Of a stretch of DNA of 64,000 bases, positions 55,601 to 64,000 are shown one piece after another. A program made the position numbers and the translations under genes. This DNA comes from Caenorhabditis elegans (Eukaryota > Nematoda > Chromadorea > Rhabditida > Rhabditidae). Position 1 is the first letter of the stretch. Each line of letters opens with the position of its first letter. The notes under the pieces are model-generated. The model was given only the letters and a program-made list of their open reading frames with translations, was not told the DNA's origin and searched no databases. The stretch lies in assembly GCF_000002985.6 (NCBI RefSeq), contig NC_003281.10, positions 10,850,001-10,914,000 of the forward strand, given 5' to 3'.

Positions 55601-58600
55601 GGTACATTAGAGGGGTTTGAAAGTTTTCCATAAAAAGGGTTTCCGGAGTAAAAAATCTAAAAATTTTTACAAACATTTCCAAAAATTTTGGGAACATATC
55701 TTTTCAAAAACTCAAAAAAAAACGCAAACATCATAAATTTAATCAATTAATTGGATGCGTTCAAATATTTTAAAAATATTTTTGAATTGCATATTTCTTT
55801 ACTCATAAAAAAATTATTAATGTTTAAGTAAAAAAAATATTTCAGGATTTTAAACAAAAACTGTAAATCCCATAAAACAGTGTTATTTTTTAGTTATTTT
55901 TAGTAATTATTTGTGAATTAAAAACACATTTTTTTTCAAAATATTCCTTGAATAAATAAAATTGAAAGTGAATTCAAAATATTTCACCAATTTTACAAAA
56001 TTTGAAAATTTGAAAAAATATTTTCTACCAAATTGTGCTCAAAAAATATTATTAAGTTCCCAGGAAATTTATGATGAAAACTTGGAATATTTTTGGTAAA
56101 ATTTTCTCAAAAAATTGAAAGTTGTCAAAAACACACTAACACTATACCTCGCGGCATAGAAAAAACTGGTGGCCGAATTTTTTAAACCAATTTAAATTAA
56201 ATATATTTTTGCACTTTGTACAAAAAAATTTGAAGTTCCCAGGAAATTCATACGGAAATATTTTCCAGAACTTTTATAATTTTTATTTTAATTCTCAAAA
56301 TTTACAATAAAAACTTGGAAACCTGAAATTTGCTTAAAGAATAACCCTATCCCCCACGGCCTAGAAAATACTGGTGGCCGAATTTTTTCCGCAGCCACAC
56401 CACCTCTAATCTCCAGAGCACTCTCCAAAATTCCCATAATCCCCAAAATTTTCAGCTACAACAGCATATATGAAGGCAGAGCAACAACAACAATCGATCG
56501 CACCCGGCTCGGCAACCTTCCCGTCTCAGGTGAGGAAGACGCAGAGAAATGAGAGAGAGAGCGTGTTTATGCACGCAGTATACTAACTCCTGATATCCAA
56601 TTTCATATATCGATATGCTTGCTTTCTTTTCTTCTACGTTGAAATTGTTTGAACTTTTCTCAAAAAACGCGGATTTTAGAGAGACTTAGAGTTGCTCCAA
56701 ATAAATTTAATTTGCAATTTTGCACTTACTATTAGAATCTACTTTTATAGCGCTAAAATGACCGAATAACACAGTAGATTTTAAAAGAAAATTTTAAAAA
56801 TTATTTTTTTGTGCAGTCAAATTTCGCTAGTTTTTGCCACTCATTTTTGAACATTTGTATATGTGCCTTTCGGTGGTTCAATCAGGGGTGGCACGTGGTG
56901 TCAGAGTGTTCCATTTCGGTTTGATCTACGTTGATCTACAAAAAATGCGGGAGAAGAGACGCAGAGTTCTCAACTGATTTCACATGGTTATGAACCAGGG
57001 GTGTTCGGCAAATTTGCCGTTTGCCGAGCTGGGCAAATTTTGAGATTTGCCGCACACCCCTTTTATGAACGTGCTGACGTCACATCTTTTTGGACAAAGA
57101 ATTCCCGCATTTTTTGTATATCAAACCGTGATGGGACAGCCTGGCACCACGTGGGGTTGGCGGCAAATGATTTTTTCCGACAAATCGGCAAATTGGCAAA
57201 TTGCCGGAATTTAAAGTTTCTGGCAAATTGTTGATTTGCCGAAAAAAAATTTCAAAAAGGCACAGTTTTAAGTGTTTCCGTCTTATAAAATATTTCTCTA
57301 AAAATTTCCGGAAAACGGAAAATTGCCGGAAATACAAAGTTTCGTCAAATCGGCAAACCTGCAATTTGCCGAACGGCAACTGCCGCCAACACCTGGTTCC
57401 CAAAAAAGCGTGCACTGTTTGAATATTAAAAAAAAAATTCACACAAAAATAATAAATTGAAATAGGCTAAATTCACATCTATGTACAAAAATTGCATGCC
57501 AGCACCGGTCAATTTTCTCAATTACTTTTTGTCTATTTTTGCCGAACATAATTTGCTGTTTCCTTGGCAGAATACAGAAAACTCTTTTTTTTTTCAGATG
57601 CCCCGACCCCCACCGGTAACCGAACAGGCTATAACCACCGAGGCGGAGCTTCTCGCGAAAAATCAAATTACACCAAATGATGTGCTAGCTCTTCCAGGAA
57701 TCACTCAAGGTAAGTGAATATTTGCTCTATTGATAAACGCGCCGTGTACTCCACGTGGACAAACATATCAAATTTTCAGGATTCCTATGCTCCCCATCGG
57801 CAAACGTCTATAACATTGAGTTCACCAAATTCCAAATCCGTGACCTCGACACGGAACACGTGCTCTTCGAAATTGCAAAACCGGAAAATGAGACGGAAGA
57901 GAATCTGCAGGCGCAAGCCGAATCGGCAAGATATGTCCGATATCGATTTGCGCCGAATTTTCTGAAATTAAAGACGGTCGGCGCGACGGTCGAGTTCAAG
58001 GTCGGCGATGTGCCGATCACACATTTTCGAATGATTGAACGGCACTTTTTCAAGGATCGTTTATTGAAATGCTTTGATTTTGAATTTGGATTCTGTATGC
58101 CAAATTCGAGAAACAACTGTGAACATATCTATGAATTTCCACAACTTTCACAACAACTCAGTGAGTTTGAAGCGGGAAAAATTATTTGAGCTCATTTTGT
58201 CAATAGAGCGAATTTTCTAGGTTTTTAAAAATAAAATAAATATTGACAAAAAGCTGCCCTACAGTAGTTCAAAATGTGAAAACTTGGAGGAAATTCGAGT
58301 TTTCTCTGAGAAGTTTTTGGCGGGTAATTCAAATTTTCTGAGAAAAAAATTAGCCGCGAGAATTCAAATTTTCTGAGAAAATTATTTGACGGGAAATTCA
58401 AAATTTCTGGAAATGTATTGAACATTTGAGAAATTTTGTTAAAAACTACATTAAACCGATAAAAAAGTTCGCAAATTTTTTTTAAGTGCTCATGGTGCAT
58501 CGAAGAGAAGAATTCTTGCCAAAACTAGCCCATGAAATTAAAAATTATCGCGGAAAAAAACTGACTAATTGGAAAGTAAAATGAAATTTGCAAAAAAAAA

Positions 58601-58754
58601 ATATGTTTTTTTGTTGTAAAATTAAAAAAAAAACTGTATATTTTCAGTGGACGACATGATCAATAATCCAAACGAGACCCGCTCCGATAGCTTCTATTTT
58701 GTGGAGAATAAGCTCGTAATGCACAATAAGGCCGACTACTCGTATGATGCATAA
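52648..58754 (+). CDS. unc-119: UNC-119 lipid-binding trafficking protein
   Basis: The long form has five exons: 52648-52708, 56456-56529, 57598-57709, 57780-58160 and 58648-58754 (244 residues). The classic form starts at the in-frame ATG at 56470 in exon 2 and gives 219 residues, the known UNC-119 length. The conserved immunoglobulin-like beta-sandwich of the PDE6-delta/UNC119 family begins near [24 protein letters not shown]. It contains [23 protein letters not shown], the [27 protein letters not shown] segment and the C-terminal [23 protein letters not shown]. The fold binds myristoylated cargo and releases it to ARL3-type GTPases. In worms the gene is pan-neuronal and needed for axon development. 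The upstream exon adds about 25 basic, low-complexity residues ([18 protein letters not shown]) of unknown role. Confidence 0.95.
52930..54000. repeat. CTAGGCCA units carrying TGACGTCA, unc-119 intron 1
   Basis: Units of the form TTTCTAGGCCAYCNRTGACGTCATT occur at 52930-53215 and, more diverged, at 53655-54000. Perfect TGACGTCA octamers are at 52947, 53087, 53137, 53207, 53767 and 53969. Between the two parts lies a CT-rich, less AT-biased stretch (53300-53620) with no repeats, which I read as regulatory sequence. Confidence 0.75.
53531..53544. promoter_or_regulatory. X-box-like (RFX/DAF-19) motif
   Basis: ATCACCATGGTAAC fits the RFX consensus RYYNYYWWRRNRAC at every position. DAF-19 uses such sites at ciliary genes, and UNC119 proteins deliver myristoylated cargo to cilia. 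The site is 2.9 kb upstream of the classic start codon, farther than most worm X-boxes (usually within 250 bp), so function is uncertain. Confidence 0.35.
54580..55017. mobile_element. TTGCCG-family non-autonomous element, unc-119 intron 1
   Basis: TTGCCG-rich ends enclose a non-repetitive core: AATTTCAGAATTTCAATTTTAATCGG, CATCCTAAGAATGTTCCTACATC, AAGTGTTTCCG and CCCTCTAAAAACTTCCGG. The same core occurs at 60125-60533 (inverse) and 62822-63147. The right end is GGCAATTGCCGCCCACCCCTG. No coding capacity is seen. Confidence 0.85.
55279..55322. repeat. CT-rich microsatellite
   Basis: About 44 bp of (CT)n with CCC and TTT interruptions lie in unc-119 intron 1, followed by 200 bp of pyrimidine-rich DNA that may be part of the neuronal promoter. 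Confidence 0.85.
56892..57153. mobile_element. GGTGTCAG-family MITE, copy 3 (interrupted)
   Basis: Termini CACGTGGTGTCAGAGTGT and GGACAGCCTGGCACCACGTG match copy 2. At the point where copy 2 reads GATTAAGAACGTGCTGACGTC, this copy carries a 67-bp insertion flanked by an 8-bp repeat (see 56996-57062). Confidence 0.88.
56996..57062. mobile_element. 67-bp hAT-like hairpin MITE, second copy
   Basis: It starts CAGGGGTGTTCGGCAAATTT and ends TTTGCCGCACACCCCTT. It is flanked by the perfect direct repeat TTATGAAC (56988-56995 and 57063-57070). It is near-identical to 17435-17503. The last base differs from the canonical CCCCTG end. Confidence 0.87.
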
Positions 58755-60124
58755 TTTCCCGCCGATGGAATAAAACTAATAATTTTTCTCGCAATTTATA
58801 GAAATCATGTGATTTTCCTACCGCTAAATTTAAAATTTCCTAATTTTTCACTATATTTCTCACAAAATGCATTCCGAAAACTCTCATTTTTCAGCTTTTC
58901 AATACAAATCCCAATAAATGATTTTTCAAATATAATGTTCTCAATTGATATGTTTTATTTGAATGTTGGAAAAAACCATAAAATTAAAAAAAACTTGAAT
59001 TATTCAAAAATAATTCGGCCCTTTTACAAAAAATTATCATAAAAATTAAATTTGGAAAATCTGTGATTTGTCGCTTTGCCGGAAGTTTCCAATTCCGGCA
59101 ACTAACCGATTTGCCGATTAGCTAGAAATTTCAATTCCGACAATGTGCCGCTTTGCCGATTTGCCGGAAATTTCCAATTCCGGCAATTAACGGACTTGCC
59201 GATTAGCTAGAAATTTAACTTTAGATAAAACTTCTCAACAAAATCAAATTGGAAAGTCAGCGATTTGCCGCTTTGCCGGAAGTTTTCAGTTCCGGCATCT
59301 AACCGATTTGCCGATTTGCCAAAAATGTCAATTCCGAAAAACTGCCGATTTGCCGCTTTGTCGGAAATTTCAATTCCGACAAATTGCCGATTTGCCGATT
59401 TGCCGAACATTCCAATTCCGACCATTTGTCGATTTGCCGGAAGTTACCAATTCCGGCAACTAACGGATTTGCCGATTTGCCGGAAAAAAATTGTTTGTCG
59501 CCAACCCTGATTTAAATGACTAATCATGTTGCAAAAGATAACTGCTTGCATCAAAAATCCGATCATTGGCATTCCCAACATCTTCTTCATCCAAAACACC
59601 ACCCTTTTCTTCCACTAATCATGAATTCCCGACCAATTGTTATCAGTAGGAGAAGCCTCCTTTTATCTCATTATCAGCAATTGCCTTCTTCTTCTTCTTC
59701 TTTGAATACCATTTGAATGGAGATATCATTTACATAAATCTGCCGCCGAGATTGTGAAGCAGGAGGAAAAGCTGAAGATACTGATATTATATGTATATTT
59801 CATTATTCTTTTTCCACAAAATTTTCCGACATTTAATTCCACTTCACTTTCATCGTCTCTTTTTCCCCCATTGTCGCCCCCACTCATTTGTCTTCTTCTT
59901 CAAATACGGGTCAATCACTTTCCGTTTTTTATTCATTTTTTGTTATGTTCGGCTTAACAAATTTGAAGTATTGTTAAAATTCTCTAGACTTAATATTGTA
60001 GCCTACAACTTTGCAACGTAGGTTAGCAATTTCTTTCGTGGTTAGTTCAAAATTCAAAATTTCAAAAATTAACTTTTTCTTTTTTTGTGCCCTGGAAATT
60101 CTAAAGTAAGTGTGGCCTTCAATT

Positions 60125-60533
60125 GGGGTGGACGGCAATTGCCGTTAGGCAATTTTTTTGCCGACAAACTTGGCAAATCGGTAAATTGCCGGTTTGCCGA
60201 TTTGCCGAAAATTTTTAATTTGCAGGATATCAGTTTTGCCGGAAGTTTTTAGAGGGATTTAGTATAATTCGGAAACACTTAAAACTGCTTTGTTTTGAAT
60301 TTTTTCCCGTTTTCTTTAGACATTTTCATAGATTTTGCTTAAAAATAGATGTAGGAACATTCATAGGACGCGTACAATTTTGCCGATTAAAATTAAAATT
60401 CTGAAATTTTCCAAAAAAAAGTGCGAAACCACAATTTGCTCATTTCCGGCAATTCGCCTATTTGCCGATTTGCCGCAAATTTCCATTCCGGCGACATACC
60501 GGAAAAAATCGTTTGCCACCCGCTCCTGACTTG
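60125..60533 (-). mobile_element. TTGCCG-family element with conserved core
   Basis: In reverse orientation to 54580-55017 and 62822-63147, it carries the same core: TAGAGGGATTTAGTATAATTCGG, AAACACTTAAAACTG, GATGTAGGAACATTCATAGGAC and CCGATTAAAATTAAAATTCTG. Its left end is GGGGTGGACGGCAATTGCCG and its right end TTTGCCACCCGCTCCTG. Confidence 0.82.
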
Positions 60534-61212
60534 AACTTATCCACTTGTTCAAGGGTAGACTACTGATTTTTTTCAAAAAAAAAAAACTAAAATTTACAAA
60601 AAACTTCAAGAATGTTTGGGTGCCTTAAAACATTTTACAAACTTCAAAAGTAGTTAAAAGAATGCAAAAAAATTCTAATTCAAAAAGCTCCTGTGTTGCT
60701 AAATTTTTTGTAGAAACCTATCAAAAAAGTACTCTTTCAAATGAAATAGGTTTTATTCCAAGTTTAAAAAAATGAGCTGAAATAAAAAATTTTTACAATT
60801 TTTATCTTCTAAATATTTTAAAATGATTTGTATTGAGGCAATGTCTAGGGTTCAAACCTTCACTACAGTTTTGAAAAATCTAGCAAATTTACTAAAAGGT
60901 TTACAGAAATCTAAAATATTTTTGAGTGCTTGTAATGTTTGGACATATTGGTTTATTATGAATATAATTGGGGAAAACCTTTAAAGGTGGAGTAACCACT
61001 CCAATGGTGCCAAAAAGGACCAAACAGCATAGTAAAACTTTTCAAAAAAATTTTGAAAATTGTTTATTGACGAAATCCTTTTTTTGGATAATTGTGGTGC
61101 TATAGGCCACTGGCGCTACTTCAAATAAAAAAAAAAGTTTATGACGTGGCGGCAATATAACTAGTCGGTATTGTTTACAAAACCAGTTATCGCCTCTTGC
61201 CTAACTGGGCCA

Positions 61213-61376
61213 TTATCTTTTCTCACTACTTCTACTTTATCACTTCTATTGTTGTTATTCCTCCTCCTCCTCATCCCTTTCTTCCTGTTTTCATTTTTCT
61301 GGTTCCCTCTCCTAAAGCCTTCTTTTATTGATTGATTATCAACAACAGCTTGTCATATCCGTTCATCATCTTATCT
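61213..61376. promoter_or_regulatory. GATA-site cluster upstream of cut-6
   Basis: TTATCT (AGATAA on the other strand) occurs at 61213 and 61371, with further TTATC/GATTATC at about 61234 and 61336, in a pyrimidine-rich stretch ending about 120 bp before the cut-6 start. Hypodermal GATA factors (ELT-1, ELT-3) drive many cuticle genes, so the cluster fits. No test of function can be made from sequence. Confidence 0.35.
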
Positions 61377-61498
61377 AGCAGGCTTTCAAATTTTAAATTG
61401 AAATTTTATCGTTGTTTTCACTTTCCGAATGAATTAATGATCAAACTCACTTTTTGATTATTATTCGCGTTTTGCAGTCGCCTCTTCTGCGAAATGAG

Positions 61499-64000
61499 AT
61501 GAGACCGATCCCTTATGACATTTCCTTATCGGTACGGTTTTTTTTGTCAAAATTGTTATAAGCATTTCTTTGGGGCTAAAATCATCAGCTATAAACTTAG
61601 AAAAAACTCGAAATTAAAAAAAAAACTTTTTTCAAAAAGTGATTTTTTGCGAAGTTTTTACCACTCACAAATTTTGGAAGTTGACGGAAAAAAAAAGGAT
61701 TTTTCTGCAAGCCTTCTGGTTTTTTGTATTGAATAATTATTTTCACATTAAATACAAAGTATTTGAATAAAAATATTTTTAAAAAAATTTGAATTATGTG
61801 CCAATCCAAACATGTAAAATTGCTCAATTTCTCTATTGCTTCGAAATTTACCAACAAATTTTGGCTAACATTTTTTTTAATTTATGAATTCTTAGAGTGT
61901 TTTTTATTACATACGGCTATTTTATTTATTATGAGTGTATTTAATTGAAATCCCAACTGTCGAAACAAAAATTATTAATGCCATTTAAAAGCGGTAACCT
62001 AGAAATTAATAAAAATGTTAACATCAAAATTAAACGCTTTTTAAAGGTTTCACTATGACATTTGGTTATGAAAATTTATATAATTAAAAAAAAATATATA
62101 AAAACTATATTTGTTTGAAATTCATCAGAAGTTTTTGTGGAAACATTTTATTTTGATAATTGGCAGCCCAAATGATGTTCATATGTTTTTCAAAGTGAAA
62201 CAATTGATAATTTTATTCGAAAAAAAAAACGAATTAAAAAAAATATTTGTAGGTCATGAAAAACCCTAGACATAAGTTTAATTTTAATTCCAGATTACCT
62301 CATTCTTAAGCCTAATCCTTATCTGCTCCGCAAACCCAATTGACAACGGCCTTGTTGACTCGGAACTAATTCATGGTAATTCTAAATTTTTTCAAATATA
62401 TTTTCAAAAAAAAAATCGCTACCCAGAATGCGTTACTCACAAGGCAGTTGAAGTGATTCTCCTATTAGATGCAAGTGGCTCAATTGGAGATGACACATTC
62501 AAAAAACAGCTCTCATTTGCAATGCATTTGGCGTCTCGTTTGAATATCTCAGAAGATGGTAGTCATATGGCATTGATACAGTACGCCGAGACACCTAAAC
62601 TCGAATTCTCATTGGGACAGTTTAATCATCCAACACAGGTAATGTTTTTTAGTGAAGTTTATGGCTTCTAGTTTGTAGCAGAGGTAGGAGGCAAACGGCT
62701 TTTTCTGGGAAATCGGCAAATTGCCATTTCGCCGTATTTGCCAGAAAAACGATAATTGCCGAAAAGGGTTTAAAAATTATTTTATTAGTTCCCCAAAATT
62801 TTGTTTTTTTTACATTAAAAACAGGGGTGGACAGAATATCATTTTTCCGGCAAATCGAAAAATTGCCCGAATTAAAAATTTCCGGCAAATTGTGGTTTTG
62901 CACCTTTTTTTTGGAAAATTCAGAATTTCAATTTTAATCAGAAAAATTGTACGCATCCTATGAATGTTCCTACATTTATTTTGAAAAGTCAACAAATTCT
63001 ATAAAAATATTTAAAGGAAACGAGAAAAATTTTTTTCAAAAAAGCACATTTGTAAGTGTTTCCATCTTATAAAAAAATCGTGTAAACATTTCCGGCAAAT
63101 CGCCAATGTTGCCAAATTTGCCGAGCGGCAATTGCCGCCCACACCTGGTTTGTAGTACCATCAAAATTTCTGGGTTTTTATAGAAGTGGTTTTTAACAAA
63201 TTAGGGGTTTTTGCAAGATCTTACACTTTGATTGTTAAATGACTTTAATACACAAATTTATTTAACCAATCAGACACATTGGAAAAAAGCAACAGAAACA
63301 TAAGTAAATTCGAATATTTTAAATTTTACAGCTAGAATGGGCAATTCAACGAATTGAATACCAAAGTGGGGCCACAAACACCGGCCAAGCCCTTCGTCTA
63401 ACCCTCGAAAAAGGTCTTCAAGGAGCTCGACCAGGCATTCCAAAAGTTGCAATAGTGATCACAGATGGACAGAGCCAAGATGACGTCTCTGAGCCATCTC
63501 AATTGCTCCGAGATGCTGATGTGATGGTCTATGCGATTGGGGTGACAAATTTAGTGAATGTTCATCAGTTGCACCAGATGACCGGAAATCCCGTCAGAGT
63601 GTTTACGGTGGAGTCCTTCGAGCAGCTGGATAGAGCACTGGCCGATTCACTGACTTGGAGCATGTGCAAGACGGAATTCCGTGAGTATTCTAGGGGAAGC
63701 TAGGAATAGTCCATGTTGAACGTTTTTTAGGCCCGGGGACCCCTGAAATCATTTGTGGACCTGATCGCATCGGAGTGAAAGCTTCTACAAAACAGCCGTT
63801 CGAGGGAAATGTCTTTGTCATGGATCACTATCACGACGAAGAATGTCGGGCTGGACCAGAAAAGTTTCCAGATTCTCGGAGCATTGGGCTCACTGTCCCC
63901 TTTTCGGCTTGTAATGTACATCGATATCGTTCGGTGAGAATTTGGGATACTTCTTTGACACGTCAAAATTCGAAATTATAAACGATTTCAGCTGAACCCA
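61499..64000 (+). CDS. cut-6: cuticlin with vWA and ZP domains, 5' part
   Basis: Exons 61499-61531, 62294-62375, 62427-62638, 63332-63680, 63731-63933 and 63992 to the window end join in phase to about 296 residues. The signal peptide is split by intron 1 (MRPIPYDISLS / ITSFLSLILICSA; cleavage near residue 25). A von Willebrand A domain follows from about residue 47. Its metal-binding MIDAS motif DASGS is at 53-57, and the second metal-site strand is VIVITDGQS. A zona pellucida domain then starts at about residue 230 (FRPGTPEIICGPDRIGVKA... EECRAGPEKFPDSRSIGLTVPFSACNV) and continues beyond the window. This vWA plus ZP order is that of CUT-6, an alae/body-shape cuticlin of dauer and larval stages. 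A two-codon upstream frame overlaps the start codon. Confidence 0.92.
62690..63150 (+). mobile_element. TTGCCG-family element in cut-6 intron 3
   Basis: A short decayed TTGCCG segment (62690-62765) precedes a better-preserved element, 62822-63147. The latter starts CAGGGGTGGACAGAATATC and ends GGCAATTGCCGCCCACACCTG. The core GAATTTCAATTTTAATCAG, CATCCTATGAATGTTCCTAC and AAGTGTTTCCATCTTATA matches the copies near 54740 and 60380. No clear target duplication remains. Confidence 0.82.

Larger units (their letters stand above)
56885..57393. mobile_element. TTGCCG element split by a nested MITE, unc-119 intron 2
   Basis: The outer element begins CAGGGGTGG (56885), is interrupted by the GGTGTCAG MITE at 56892-57153, resumes with GGGTTGGCGGCAAATG, and ends GGCAACTGCCGCCAACACCTG (57393). 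The right part has the family core AAGTGTTTCCGTCTTATA. GGGGTGG and GGGTTGG at the two junctions look like a slightly diverged target duplication. Confidence 0.75.
58755..61498. other. intergenic region unc-119 / cut-6
   Basis: After the unc-119 polyadenylation signal (AATAAA at about 58769) come a TTGCCG array (59060-59511, ending TTGTCGCCAACCCTG) and a mixed-composition block (59515-59960) with CTTCTTCTTC and CCCCACTC tracts. Next is an inverted TTGCCG-family element with core (60125-60533), then A/T-rich DNA and finally a pyrimidine-rich block with GATA sites (61150-61420) upstream of cut-6. No open frame in it looks coding. Confidence 0.7.

Overview
The window is nematode nuclear DNA and is almost certainly Caenorhabditis elegans chromosome III. 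The introns are AT-rich, with worm splice signals (TTTTCAG acceptors, GTRAGT donors). There is a SET of recognisable worm genes in an order I know: hex-3, a TMIE homologue, oxi-1, cey-4, vps-50, athp-1, com-1, unc-119, cut-6. Interstitial TTAGGC-type telomere repeats and several worm-typical dispersed repeat families agree with this. I worked out all exon models by hand from splice signals, reading-frame continuity and protein homology. Phases close in every gene reported. Species and locus names come from memory of the gene families, not from a search.

Layout. 150-4269 (+) is the 3' part of hex-3 (GH20 hexosaminidase). 6827-8102 (+) is a small TMIE-like membrane protein (mechanotransduction complex subunit), followed after 210 bp by oxi-1 (8313-16866, +), a HECT E3 ligase of the UBE3B type. 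oxi-1 converges on cey-4 (17160-18619, -), a Y-box/cold-shock RNA-binding protein. cey-4 shares a 0.77-kb divergent promoter with vps-50 (19392-24528, +), the syndetin subunit of the EARP tethering complex. Next come an unrecognised 386-aa protein (25459-28014, +) and a convergent unrecognised single-pass membrane protein (28382-30164, -). athp-1 (32370-43575, +) is a PHF12-like PHD/AT-hook protein. It is followed by an F-box/FBA_2 gene (44689-45732, +), com-1 (46377-51784, +; CtIP/Sae2 homologue), unc-119 (52648-58754, +) and the 5' half of cut-6 (61499 to the window end, +; vWA plus ZP cuticlin).

The genes do not form one pathway. They are independent housekeeping, neuronal, DNA-repair, chromatin and cuticle genes. 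Only the TMIE-like gene and oxi-1 are close enough on one strand to suggest an operon.

Most of the non-coding interest lies in introns and spacers. There are TTGCCG-rich non-autonomous transposons and arrays, CTAGGCCA tandem arrays in at least four introns, degenerate telomere repeats in two introns, and hairpin elements with 8-bp target duplications. One intron of unc-119 holds a three-level transposon nest. A partial duplication of an athp-1 PHD exon differs only at synonymous sites. I found no convincing new biological system. The best leads are the athp-1 exon copy, the transposon nest, and a cluster of perfect TGACGTCA sites with an X-box-like motif in unc-119 intron 1.
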